44,316 nt of DNA from Ectopseudomonas toyotomiensis (lineage in GTDB: Bacteria > Pseudomonadota > Gammaproteobacteria > Pseudomonadales > Pseudomonadaceae), in assembly GCF_900115695.1 (NCBI RefSeq), contig NZ_FOXK01000018.1, forward strand, positions 1-44,316, written 5' to 3'. This document shows, in pieces, positions 31,198 through 39,393 of the stretch; position 1 is the first letter of the stretch, and each line of letters opens with the position of its first letter. The translations under genes and the position numbers were made by a program. The notes under the pieces were generated by a model, which was not told the DNA's origin, made no database searches, and worked only from the letters and a program-made list of their open reading frames with translations.

Positions 31198-31971
31198 ATG
31201 GCCGAGGCGACGCCCGCGCTGGAAATCCGCAACCTGCACAAACGCTACGGCGATCTCGAAGTGCTCAAGGGTATTTCACTGACGGCCAAAGACGGCGACG
31301 TCATCTCCATTCTCGGCTCTTCCGGCTCCGGCAAGTCCACTTTCCTACGCTGCATCAATCTGCTGGAAAACCCGCATCAGGGTCAGATTTTCGTCGCTGG
31401 CGAGGAGCTCAAGCTCAAGGCCGCGAAGAATGGCGATTTGGTTGCTGCCGACAACAGGCAGATCAACCGCCTGCGCAGCGAGATCGGTTTCGTCTTCCAG
31501 AACTTCAACCTGTGGCCGCACATGAGCGTGCTCGACAACATCATCGAGGCGCCGCGCCGCGTGCTTGGCCAGAGCAAGGCCGAAGCCATCGAGGTGGCCG
31601 AGGCGCTGCTGGCCAAGGTCGGCATCGCCGACAAGCGTCATGTGTATCCCAACCAGCTTTCCGGCGGCCAGCAGCAACGCGCAGCCATCGCCCGCACCCT
31701 GGCCATGCAGCCGAAGGTGATCCTGTTCGACGAGCCGACTTCGGCGCTCGACCCGGAGATGGTACAAGAAGTGCTTAATGTGATTCGCGCGCTTGCCGAT
31801 GAGGGTCGCACTATGCTGCTGGTGACCCATGAAATGAGTTTCGCTCGCCAGGTTTCCAGTGAGGTGGTGTTCCTCCACCAAGGCCTGGTCGAGGAACAGG
31901 GGCCACCCGCCCAGGTGTTTGACAACCCCAACTCGGCACGCTGTAAACAATTCATGTCCAGCAATCGCTAA
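31198..31971 (+). CDS. Polar amino-acid ABC transporter, ATP-binding subunit (HisP-like)
   Basis: A 257-residue ATPase: Walker A GSSGSGKST, Q-loop FVFQNFNLWPHM, signature LSGGQQQR, Walker B VILFDEPTSALD, H-loop LLVTHEM. It resembles HisP/AotP-type subunits of the polar amino-acid family (substrates such as histidine, arginine, lysine, ornithine). First gene of a four-gene operon with one binding protein and two permeases. GAGGA nine bases upstream supports the start; the frame runs further upstream without a plausible start. Confidence 0.95.
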   Translation: MAEATPALEIRNLHKRYGDLEVLKGISLTAKDGDVISILGSSGSGKSTFLRCINLLENPHQGQIFVAGEELKLKAAKNGDLVAADNRQINRLRSEIGFVFQNFNLWPHMSVLDNIIEAPRRVLGQSKAEAIEVAEALLAKVGIADKRHVYPNQLSGGQQQRAAIARTLAMQPKVILFDEPTSALDPEMVQEVLNVIRALADEGRTMLLVTHEMSFARQVSSEVVFLHQGLVEEQGPPAQVFDNPNSARCKQFMSSNR

Positions 31972-31986
31972 CACGGAGCAACATGC

Positions 31987-32739
31987 ATGCAGAACTATAA
32001 GAAGATCCTGCTGGCCGCAGCCGCTACCCTGGCTTTCGGCACCAGCGCTGTCGCAGCTGACAAACTGAAACTCGGCACCGAAGGCGCCTACCCACCCTTC
32101 AACCTGATCGACGCCAGTGGCAAGGTCACCGGCTTCGACGTGGAAATCGGCCAGGCGCTGTGCGCCAAGATGCAGGCCGAGTGCGAAGTGGTCACCTCTG
32201 ACTGGGATGGCATCATCCCAGCCCTGAACGCCAAGAAATTTGACTTCCTGATCGCTTCGATGTCGATCACTGAAGAGCGTCAGGCAGCGGTCGACTTTAC
32301 CGAGCCCTACTACACCAACAAGCTGCAGTTCATCGCACCGAAATCGGCCGACTTCAAGACCGATGCCGGCAGCCTCAAAGGCAAGGTGATCGGTGCGCAG
32401 CGCGCTACCATTGCCGGCACCTGGCTGGAAGACAACCTGGACAAGGTGGTCGACATCAAGCTGTATGACACTCAGGAAAACGCCTACCTCGACCTGGCTT
32501 CCGGCCGTCTCGACGGCGTACTGGCTGACACCTTCGTCAACTGGGAATGGCTCAAGAGCGACGCAGGCAAGGACTTCGAGTTCAAGGGCGACCCGGTATT
32601 CGACAACGACAAGATCGGCATCGCCGTGCGCAAGGGCGACCCGCTGCGCGAGAAGCTGAACACCGCTCTGCAGGCCATCATCGAAGACGGCACCTACAAG
32701 CAGATCAACGACAAGTACTTCCCGTTCAGCATCTATTGA
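31987..32739 (+). CDS. Polar amino-acid ABC transporter, periplasmic binding protein (HisJ-like)
   Basis: 250 residues with a signal peptide (ILLAAAATLAFGTSAVAA, cleaved before DKLKLG). Family-3 binding signature GFDVEIGQALCAKMQAECEVV, with the disulfide-forming cysteine pair seen in HisJ/ArgT, and ASMSITEERQAAVDFTEPYY, whose TEER holds the ligand carboxylate. Basic amino acids are the likely ligand. GGAG eight bases before the ATG, 15 bp after the ATPase gene. Confidence 0.95.
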   Translation: MQNYKKILLAAAATLAFGTSAVAADKLKLGTEGAYPPFNLIDASGKVTGFDVEIGQALCAKMQAECEVVTSDWDGIIPALNAKKFDFLIASMSITEERQAAVDFTEPYYTNKLQFIAPKSADFKTDAGSLKGKVIGAQRATIAGTWLEDNLDKVVDIKLYDTQENAYLDLASGRLDGVLADTFVNWEWLKSDAGKDFEFKGDPVFDNDKIGIAVRKGDPLREKLNTALQAIIEDGTYKQINDKYFPFSIY

Positions 32740-32793
32740 TGACCTGACGGCATTGCGCCGCCCAATGGGCGGCGCAGTTGCCCGAGCCCTCCG

Positions 32794-33489
32794 ATGATTT
32801 TCGAACTCCACGGATTCGGCCCCGCCCTGGCCGCCGGCACCCTGATGACCATCCAACTGGCGCTGTCCGCGCTGGCAGTGGGTCTGGTGCTTGGCCTGCT
32901 CGGTGCGCTGGCCAAGACTTCGCCCTACAAGCCGCTGCAGTGGCTCGGCGGCAGCTATTCCACCATCGTGCGCGGCGTACCCGAATTGCTCTGGGTGCTG
33001 CTGATCTATTTCGGCACGGTTGGCCTGATGCGCAGCCTGGCCGACCTGCTTGGCGTCGAGAGCCTCGAACTCTCCGCCTTCGCCGCGGGCACCATTGCCC
33101 TCGGCCTGTGTTTCGGCGCCTACGCCACCGAAGTGTTCCGTGGCGCCATTCTGGCGATCCCCAAGGGCCACCGCGAAGCCGGCATGGCACTCGGCATGTC
33201 CAAGGCGCGCATTCTCTGGAAGTTGATCCTGCCGCAGATGTGGCGCATCGCCCTGCCCGGCCTGGGCAACCTGTTCATGATTCTGATGAAGGACACCGCG
33301 CTGGTGTCGGTGATCGGCCTGGAGGAGATCATGCGCCGTTCGCAGATCGCCGTGACCGCCAGCAAGGAGCCCTTCACCTTCTACATGGTCGCCGCCTTCA
33401 TTTATCTGGGCCTGACCGTTCTCGCCATGATCGGCCTGCATTTCCTCGAGAAGCGCGCTAGCCGCGGCTTCGTCCGGAGCGCGTCATGA
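32794..33489 (+). CDS. Polar amino-acid ABC transporter, permease (HisQ-like)
   Basis: A 231-residue inner-membrane protein with about five helices. The coupling loop that contacts the ATPase is EVFRGAILAIPKGHREAGMALGMS (the EAA motif). The N-terminus GPALAAGTLMTIQLALSALAVGLVLGLLGAL is typical of the HisQM family. The stop overlaps the start of the second permease (ATGA). No strong ribosome binding site; 54 bp after the binding protein gene. Confidence 0.95.
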   Translation: MIFELHGFGPALAAGTLMTIQLALSALAVGLVLGLLGALAKTSPYKPLQWLGGSYSTIVRGVPELLWVLLIYFGTVGLMRSLADLLGVESLELSAFAAGTIALGLCFGAYATEVFRGAILAIPKGHREAGMALGMSKARILWKLILPQMWRIALPGLGNLFMILMKDTALVSVIGLEEIMRRSQIAVTASKEPFTFYMVAAFIYLGLTVLAMIGLHFLEKRASRGFVRSAS

Positions 33490-34175
33490 ACTGGGAAGTC
33501 ATCATCAAGTGGCTGCCGCGCCTGTCCGAAGGTGCGCTGCTGACCCTGGAGCTGGTGGCCATCGCGGTCGTCGCCGGCCTAATCCTCGCACTGCCGATGG
33601 GCATCGCCCGCGCATCCAAGCACTGGTACGTGCGTGCCCTGCCCTATGGCTACATCTTCTTCTTCCGCGGCACACCGCTGCTGGTACAGCTGTTTTTGGT
33701 CTACTACGGCCTGGCGCAATTCGACGCGGTGCGCCAGGGCCCACTCTGGCCCTACCTGCGCTCGCCGTACTGGTGCGCGATCATCACCATGACCCTGCAC
33801 ACCGCCGCCTATATCGCCGAGATTCTGCGCGGCGCGATTCAGGCCGTACCGCCCGGAGAAGTGGAAGCGGCGCGCGCGCTGGGCATGTCGCGGGCCAAGA
33901 CCATGTTCTACATCATCCTGCCGCGTGCAGCACGCATCGGCCTGCCGGCCTACAGCAACGAAGTGATCCTGATGCTCAAGGCCAGCGCCCTGGCCAGCAC
34001 CGTGACGCTGCTGGAGCTGACCGGCATGGCGCGCACCATCATCGCGCGCACCTATTTGCCGGTGGAGATATTCTTTGCCGCAGGCCTGTTCTACCTGGTC
34101 ATCGCCTTCGTGCTGGTGCGCGCCTTCCGCCTGCTGGAGCGCTGGCTGCGCGTCGACGCCTGCCAGGGTCGCTAA
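33486..34175 (+). CDS. Polar amino-acid ABC transporter, permease (HisM-like)
   Basis: A 229-residue partner permease with EAA loop EILRGAIQAVPPGEVEAARALGMS. It also shows YIFFFRGTPLLVQLFLVYYGL, the RGTP-like motif of this family. Translationally coupled to the first permease by a four-base overlap. Last gene of the transporter operon; the methyltransferase gene follows after 58 bp on the same strand and may be read through. Confidence 0.95.
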   Translation: MNWEVIIKWLPRLSEGALLTLELVAIAVVAGLILALPMGIARASKHWYVRALPYGYIFFFRGTPLLVQLFLVYYGLAQFDAVRQGPLWPYLRSPYWCAIITMTLHTAAYIAEILRGAIQAVPPGEVEAARALGMSRAKTMFYIILPRAARIGLPAYSNEVILMLKASALASTVTLLELTGMARTIIARTYLPVEIFFAAGLFYLVIAFVLVRAFRLLERWLRVDACQGR

Positions 34176-34233
34176 GCCAACCGGGCAGCCCTCTTGATGT
34201 GGGCCGCCTGGCCCAACCAGACGCATACGCACG

Positions 34234-35448
34234 ATGTCCGAGCCCATCCTTACCTCTGGCGATCTGCTCGCTCGCTTCCAGGCCCTGGACAGCTTTCTTC
34301 TGCAGCATCAGGCGCTCTGGCGCCCTCGGCCATTTCATTACCTGCAACTGCCATGGGAGAGCAAGCTACCAGAGCTCGCCGCCTGGCTGCGCAGCCGCTC
34401 CCTGGAGCAGGCTGAAGCCAGCGACAACAGCCCCTTCGCCCTCTCTGCACCAGCCCCCCTTCCTGAGCTGGCCCACCAAGCGCAAGCGCTTAGCCAGCTG
34501 GGCGAGATTCCATACCTGGACAGTCCTCCGCGTGCGCACACCTTCAGCGTCGATGTACCTGGCAGAAAGCTGGCGCAGATCCAGGCCTTCGCAAACCATC
34601 TGCAGTTTCGCCAGCGCCCCACGCACTGGCTCGACTGGTGCTCCGGCAAAGGCCACCTAGGTCGCTGGCTGACCCAGAATGACCAGCACCTGACCTGCCT
34701 GGAGCACGATCCAGCACTGATCGAGTCCGGTAGCGCACTGAGCAAACGCCTGGGACTGGCTGCCGCACACCTACAGCAGGATGTGCTTGCCGATGATTGC
34801 GATCAGTGCGTGACGAAAGAACATACCCCGGTGGCCCTGCACGCCTGTGGCGACCTGCATGTCCGCCTGCTGCAACTGGCCAGCCGCAACGGATGCCCAC
34901 AACTGGCGGTTGCGCCCTGCTGCTACAACCGCATCGCCGGCCTGCAATACCAAGCGCTCTCGACTGCCGCACAAGCCTCCGCCTTGCGGCTTTCACGCGA
35001 CGACCTCGGCCTGCCGCTGAGCGAGACCGTTACCGCTGGCGCGCGCGTGCGCAGACAACGCAATCAGTCGATGGCCTGGCGCCTGGCTTTCGATCTGCTG
35101 CAACGCCAGCTACGCGGCATCGATGAATACCTGCCAACGCCATCGCTGCCCAGCGACTGGTTGAGCAAACCGTTCCCCAGCTTCTGTCATGACCTCACCG
35201 AACTGCGTGAAGTGCCAGCGCCTGGCGAGCAGGACTGGCCGGCACTGGAAGCTCGCGGCTGGCAACGCCTGGCCGAAGTGCGCAATCTGGAGTTGCTGCG
35301 CAACCTGTTCCGCCGGCCATTGGAACTCTGGCTGCTGCTCGACCGCGCCCTGTATCTGCAGGAACAGGGCTACGAAGTGAAGCTGGGCACCTTCTGCGAT
35401 TACCAGCTGAGCCCGCGCAACCTGCTACTACTGGCCGAACGTGCCTGA
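34234..35448 (+). CDS. SAM-dependent methyltransferase (METTL25/GSTCD-like domain)
   Basis: 404 residues. A central Rossmann methyltransferase core starts at about residue 130: LDWCSGKGHLGRWL is the SAM-binding motif I and LEHDPALIESG the acidic end of strand 2. HACGDLHVRLLQ and AVAPCCYNRI follow, a combination I associate with the Methyltransf_32 group (METTL25, GSTCD). The N-terminal 130 residues and C-terminal 100 residues have no recognised domain. The substrate (RNA or protein) is unknown. No clear ribosome binding site precedes the ATG. Confidence 0.75.
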   Translation: MSEPILTSGDLLARFQALDSFLLQHQALWRPRPFHYLQLPWESKLPELAAWLRSRSLEQAEASDNSPFALSAPAPLPELAHQAQALSQLGEIPYLDSPPRAHTFSVDVPGRKLAQIQAFANHLQFRQRPTHWLDWCSGKGHLGRWLTQNDQHLTCLEHDPALIESGSALSKRLGLAAAHLQQDVLADDCDQCVTKEHTPVALHACGDLHVRLLQLASRNGCPQLAVAPCCYNRIAGLQYQALSTAAQASALRLSRDDLGLPLSETVTAGARVRRQRNQSMAWRLAFDLLQRQLRGIDEYLPTPSLPSDWLSKPFPSFCHDLTELREVPAPGEQDWPALEARGWQRLAEVRNLELLRNLFRRPLELWLLLDRALYLQEQGYEVKLGTFCDYQLSPRNLLLLAERA

Positions 35449-35463
35449 GTTGCACACAGAAGC

Positions 35464-35650
35464 TGTGGATAACTCTGTTGATCCTTTCTGGGCAAATGCG
35501 CCAAAGCCACTTGGGAATTGCCTCGTAGACATCTGATCATTTTTCGAACAGCCTTCGAAGCCCTAGCAAAAACAATAACTTGCGAAAAATCGTGATCCAG
35601 CGCACAGAGCCGGTGCACGGCTATCGGATACGCCTTCTCTTTGTGCATAA
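35464..35650 (+). promoter_or_regulatory. Two DnaA-box consensus matches in an intergenic region
   Basis: TGTGGATAA (35464-35472) is the exact complement of the strict DnaA box TTATCCACA. TGTGCATAA (35642-35650) matches the relaxed TTATNCACA. Both face the same way in a 294-bp gene-free, relatively A/T-rich stretch before tRNA-Thr. Nothing else coding is seen there. Confidence 0.4.
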
Positions 35651-35700
35651 GCCAGAAGCTGCTGATAGCCGAGCCCGGAAAAACCTGGCTCGAAGGTGGC

Positions 35701-35728
35701 TTTACTCAGGCCGATGAATGGATATAAT
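35701..35728 (+). promoter_or_regulatory. Promoter of tRNA-Thr
   Basis: A consensus -10 TATAAT (35723-35728), with TTTACT (35701-35706) 16 bases upstream as a moderate -35. The tRNA starts 15 bases after the -10. Confidence 0.7.
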
Positions 35729-35742
35729 GGCGGCCCTTCAGT

Positions 35743-35818
<76 letters not shown>

Positions 35819-35829
35819 TCTAATATCAG

Positions 35830-35856
35830 GGCCTGCTTTCATGCAGGCCTTTTTTG
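35830..35856 (+). terminator. Terminator of tRNA-Thr
   Basis: GGCCTGC (35830-35836), TTTCAT loop, GCAGGCC (35843-35849), then TTTTTTG. Confidence 0.9.
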
Positions 35857-35951
35857 TTTTTGCTCCTGCCCACATCCGTCGCTTGTTCATTGCACTTACC
35901 GCACTCGGCTCGTGGGTATGGCGAAAGGTTACATAGCGAGGTTATGAGCAG

Positions 35952-37013
35952 ATGCGCATTCTTGTTACCGGCGGCGCCGGCTTCATCGGTTCGGCGCTGA
36001 TTCGCCATCTGATCCAAAGTACCGAGCATCAAGTACTCAACCTCGACAAGTTGACCTACGCCGGCAACCTGGAATCGCTTGCACCCGTTGATGACAACCC
36101 GCGCTACCGCTTCGTCCAGGCGGACATCGCCGACAGCCCTGTGGTTGCGCAGACGCTGGCCGAATTCCAGCCCGACGCCATCATGCACCTGGCGGCCGAA
36201 TCTCATGTCGACCGCTCCATCGATGGCCCAGCGGCCTTTATCCAGACCAATATCGTCGGCACCTACAGCCTGCTGGAAAGCACCCGCGCCTATTGGCTTG
36301 GCCTGAGCGCAGAACGCAAAGCGGCCTTTCGCTTCCATCACATTTCCACCGACGAGGTGTACGGCGACCTGCACGGTGTCGATGACCTCTTCACCGAAAC
36401 CACTCCCTACGCGCCCAGCTCGCCTTATTCAGCGAGCAAGGCGGCGTCCGACCATCTGGTCCGTGCCTGGCAGCGCACCTATGGCCTGCCGGTGTTGATC
36501 ACCAACTGCTCGAACAACTACGGCCCCTATCATTTCCCCGAAAAGTTGATCCCACTGATGATCCTCAACGCGCTGGCGGGCAAACCGCTGCCGGTGTATG
36601 GCAACGGTCAGCAGGTGCGCGACTGGCTGTATGTGGAAGACCACGCGCGCGCCCTGCTCAAGGTGGTCAGCGAAGGTCAGGTCGGCGAGACCTACAACAT
36701 CGGCGGCCACAACGAGCAGAAGAACCTCGATGTGGTGCGCGCCATCTGCGCACTGCTGGAGGAACTGGCGCCACAGAAGCCGGCTGGTATCGCGCGCTAT
36801 GAGGACCTCATCACTTACGTGCAGGATCGCCCGGGCCATGACCTGCGCTACGCCATCGACGCTGGCAAGATCGAGCGCGAGCTGGGCTGGGTGCCGCAGG
36901 AAACATTCGAAACCGGCCTGCGCAAGACCGTGCAGTGGTACCTGGACAACCTCCACTGGTGCCGCCGCGTGCAGGATGGCAGTTATCAGGGTCAGCGACT
37001 CGGCGCACTCTAA
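35952..37013 (+). CDS. rfbB: dTDP-glucose 4,6-dehydratase
   Basis: RmlB, 353 residues; turns dTDP-D-glucose into the 4-keto-6-deoxy intermediate. The NAD+-binding TGGAGFIGS opens the protein, HLAAESHVDRS follows, the catalytic STDEVYGDL is present, and the short-chain dehydrogenase pair lies in YSASKAASDH. First of four tightly packed genes (rmlB-A-C-D) making dTDP-L-rhamnose for lipopolysaccharide core/O-antigen and rhamnolipids. Confidence 0.98.
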   Translation: MRILVTGGAGFIGSALIRHLIQSTEHQVLNLDKLTYAGNLESLAPVDDNPRYRFVQADIADSPVVAQTLAEFQPDAIMHLAAESHVDRSIDGPAAFIQTNIVGTYSLLESTRAYWLGLSAERKAAFRFHHISTDEVYGDLHGVDDLFTETTPYAPSSPYSASKAASDHLVRAWQRTYGLPVLITNCSNNYGPYHFPEKLIPLMILNALAGKPLPVYGNGQQVRDWLYVEDHARALLKVVSEGQVGETYNIGGHNEQKNLDVVRAICALLEELAPQKPAGIARYEDLITYVQDRPGHDLRYAIDAGKIERELGWVPQETFETGLRKTVQWYLDNLHWCRRVQDGSYQGQRLGAL

Positions 37014-37025
37014 GGAGCAGGAACA

Positions 37026-37898
37026 ATGAAAGGCATCATCCTCGCCGGTGGCTCCGGCACTCGTCTGCACCCCATTACCCTCGGCGTGTCCAAGCAGCTG
37101 CTGCCGATCTATGACAAGCCGATGATCTACTACCCGTTGTCGGTGCTGATGCTGGCCGGCATTCGCGAGATTCTGATCATCTCCACTCCCGAAGATCTGC
37201 CCAACTTCCGCAAGATGCTCGGTGACGGCAGCCAGTTCGGCATCGAACTGCAGTATGCCGAGCAACCTTCTCCCGACGGCCTGGCGCAAGCCTTCCTGAT
37301 CGGCGAGTCGTTCATTGGTGACGACTCGGTGTGCCTGATCCTCGGCGACAACATCTTCCATGGTCAGCATTTCACCGAGAAGCTACTGCGCGCAGCCACC
37401 CACGACAGCGGTGCCACGGTTTTCGGCTACTGGGTCAGCGATCCCGAGCGTTTTGGTGTGGTCGAGTTCGACGCCGCCGGCAATGCGCTGTCGATCGAGG
37501 AAAAGCCGGCAAAACCCAAGTCCAGCTTTGCCGTGACCGGCCTGTACTTCTACGACAACGACGTGGTGCAGATCGCCAAGGCAGTGAAACCCTCGCCACG
37601 CGGCGAGCTGGAAATCACCGATGTGAACAACGCCTATCTGGCCCGTGGCGACCTGCGCGTTGAGCGCTTCGGCCGCGGTTTCGCCTGGCTCGACACCGGA
37701 ACCCACGACAGCCTGCTCGATGCCTCGCACTACGTGCAGACCGTGGAAAAGCGCCAGGGCCTGAAGGTCGCCTGTCTCGAAGAAATCGCCTATCAGCAGG
37801 GCTGGATCGACCGCGACAAACTGCTCGCGTGCGCCAAGGCGCTGGGCAAGACCGGCTACGGTCAGTACCTGTACAAGCTTGCCGAGGAACTCCCATGA
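37026..37898 (+). CDS. rfbA: Glucose-1-phosphate thymidylyltransferase
   Basis: RmlA, 290 residues; makes dTDP-glucose from dTTP and glucose-1-phosphate, the feedback-controlled first step. The nucleotide-binding signature is LAGGSGTRLHPITLGVSKQL at the N-terminus, with LGDNIFHG (metal-binding Asp) and ITDVNNAYL further on. TAAGGAG before the ATG. The stop overlaps the rmlC start (ATGA). Confidence 0.98.
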   Translation: MKGIILAGGSGTRLHPITLGVSKQLLPIYDKPMIYYPLSVLMLAGIREILIISTPEDLPNFRKMLGDGSQFGIELQYAEQPSPDGLAQAFLIGESFIGDDSVCLILGDNIFHGQHFTEKLLRAATHDSGATVFGYWVSDPERFGVVEFDAAGNALSIEEKPAKPKSSFAVTGLYFYDNDVVQIAKAVKPSPRGELEITDVNNAYLARGDLRVERFGRGFAWLDTGTHDSLLDASHYVQTVEKRQGLKVACLEEIAYQQGWIDRDKLLACAKALGKTGYGQYLYKLAEELP

Positions 37899-38443
37899 AG
37901 GTGATTACCACAGCATTGCCGGAAGTGCTGATTCTCGAACCCCAGGTATTCGGTGACGAACGCGGCTTCTTCTACGAGAGTTTCAACGCACGGCGCTTTG
38001 CCGAAGCCACCGGGGTAACCCGCGAATTCGTCCAGGACAATCATTCGCGCTCCGCCCGCGGCGTGCTGCGCGGCCTGCACTATCAACTGCAGCAGGCCCA
38101 GGGCAAGCTCGTACGCGTCAGTGCCGGCGAGGTCTATGACGTCGCGGTCGACGTACGCCGCAGCTCGGCGAATTTCGGCAAGTGGGTCGGCGTGCATCTG
38201 TCCGCCGAAAACAAACGCCAGCTGTGGGTGCCGGAAGGTTTCGCCCACGGCTTTCTGGTACTCAGCGAATACGCCGAGTTCCTCTACAAGACCACCGACT
38301 ACTACGCCCCCGCTCATGAGCGCTGCATCCGCTGGGACGACCCACAGGTGGCCATCGACTGGCCGCTCGACGGTCTGTCGCCACAACTCTCCGCCAAGGA
38401 CCAACAGGGCCTGAGCCTGACCGACGCCGAGACCTTCGCATGA
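37895..38443 (+). CDS. rfbC: dTDP-4-dehydrorhamnose 3,5-epimerase
   Basis: RmlC, a 182-residue cupin. DERGFFYESFN, then QDNHSRSARGVLRGLHYQ with the catalytic His, and LWVPEGFAHGF. The start at 37895 overlaps the rmlA stop, and its own stop overlaps rmlD by four bases. Confidence 0.97.
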   Translation: MKVITTALPEVLILEPQVFGDERGFFYESFNARRFAEATGVTREFVQDNHSRSARGVLRGLHYQLQQAQGKLVRVSAGEVYDVAVDVRRSSANFGKWVGVHLSAENKRQLWVPEGFAHGFLVLSEYAEFLYKTTDYYAPAHERCIRWDDPQVAIDWPLDGLSPQLSAKDQQGLSLTDAETFA

Positions 38444-39303
38444 AGATTCTGATCAGCGGCCATACCGGCCAGGTCGCCCGCGAACTGCAACTGGCCCTGC
38501 ACCAGCACGAACTGATCAGTCTCGGCAGGCAGGCATTCGACCTGTCCCGCCCGGACAGCCTGCGCGAAATCATCCTGCGCGAGCGGCCGGCGCTAGTGAT
38601 CAATGCCGCCGCGTACACCGCCGTCGATCAGGCCGAACAGGAGCGCGAACTCGCCTTCGCCATCAATGCCGAAGCGCCGGGCGCCATGGCCGATGCCTGC
38701 TTCGAGCTGGACATCCCGCTGATCCACTACTCCACCGACTACGTCTTCGACGGCAGCAAGGCCACCCCCTACCGTGAGGCCGATACGCCACACCCCTTGA
38801 GCATCTACGGTGCCAGCAAGGCGGCCGGCGAACAGGCGCTGCGCATCAGCGGCTGCGACCACCTGATCCTGCGCACCAGTTGGGTCTACTCGCAGCACGG
38901 GCGCAACTTCCTGCTGACCATGCAGCGCCTGCTGCAGGAGCGCGAAGAGCTCAGCGTGGTCAACGACCAGATCGGCGCGCCGACCTGGGCCGGCAGCATC
39001 GCCAGCGCCACCGCCGAGCTGATCGACAAGTGGCAGCAGGGGCGCCATCACTGGGGCACCTACCACCTGACCTGTCAGGGCGAGACCAGTTGGTTCGGCT
39101 TCGCCAGCGCCATCGCCGAGCGCCTGCGTGCAGCCGGCAAACCCTGCGCCAGGCTACGCCCCATTCCCAGCAGCGAGTACCCGACACCGGCGCAGCGCCC
39201 ACTCAATTCGCGCCTGGATGGCGAGCGCCTGGAGCAAGACTGGCAGGTTCGCATGCCGGACTGGCGCACAGCACTGGATGCCTGCCTGCAACGCATGAAC
39301 TGA
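38440..39303 (+). CDS. rfbD: dTDP-4-dehydrorhamnose reductase
   Basis: RmlD, 287 residues; final NAD(P)H-dependent reduction to dTDP-L-rhamnose. SGHTGQVARELQLAL binds the nucleotide; YSTDYVFDG and YGASKAAGEQ carry the catalytic Thr and the Tyr/Lys pair. In P. aeruginosa the order is rmlBDAC; here rmlD is last (B-A-C-D). Confidence 0.97.
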   Translation: MKILISGHTGQVARELQLALHQHELISLGRQAFDLSRPDSLREIILRERPALVINAAAYTAVDQAEQERELAFAINAEAPGAMADACFELDIPLIHYSTDYVFDGSKATPYREADTPHPLSIYGASKAAGEQALRISGCDHLILRTSWVYSQHGRNFLLTMQRLLQEREELSVVNDQIGAPTWAGSIASATAELIDKWQQGRHHWGTYHLTCQGETSWFGFASAIAERLRAAGKPCARLRPIPSSEYPTPAQRPLNSRLDGERLEQDWQVRMPDWRTALDACLQRMN

Positions 39304-39393
39304 AGGCCCTGCGTTTCATCCGCGCGGCCAGTGCGCATCACCGGCCACGCGCTTAACGTGCATAATGCGCCGATCATTTCTGCACGGTTTGCC

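Noticed and set aside
31345..33441. A 698-codon open frame on the minus strand
   Set aside because: Antisense to three genes of the ABC transporter operon, all of which have clear family motifs.
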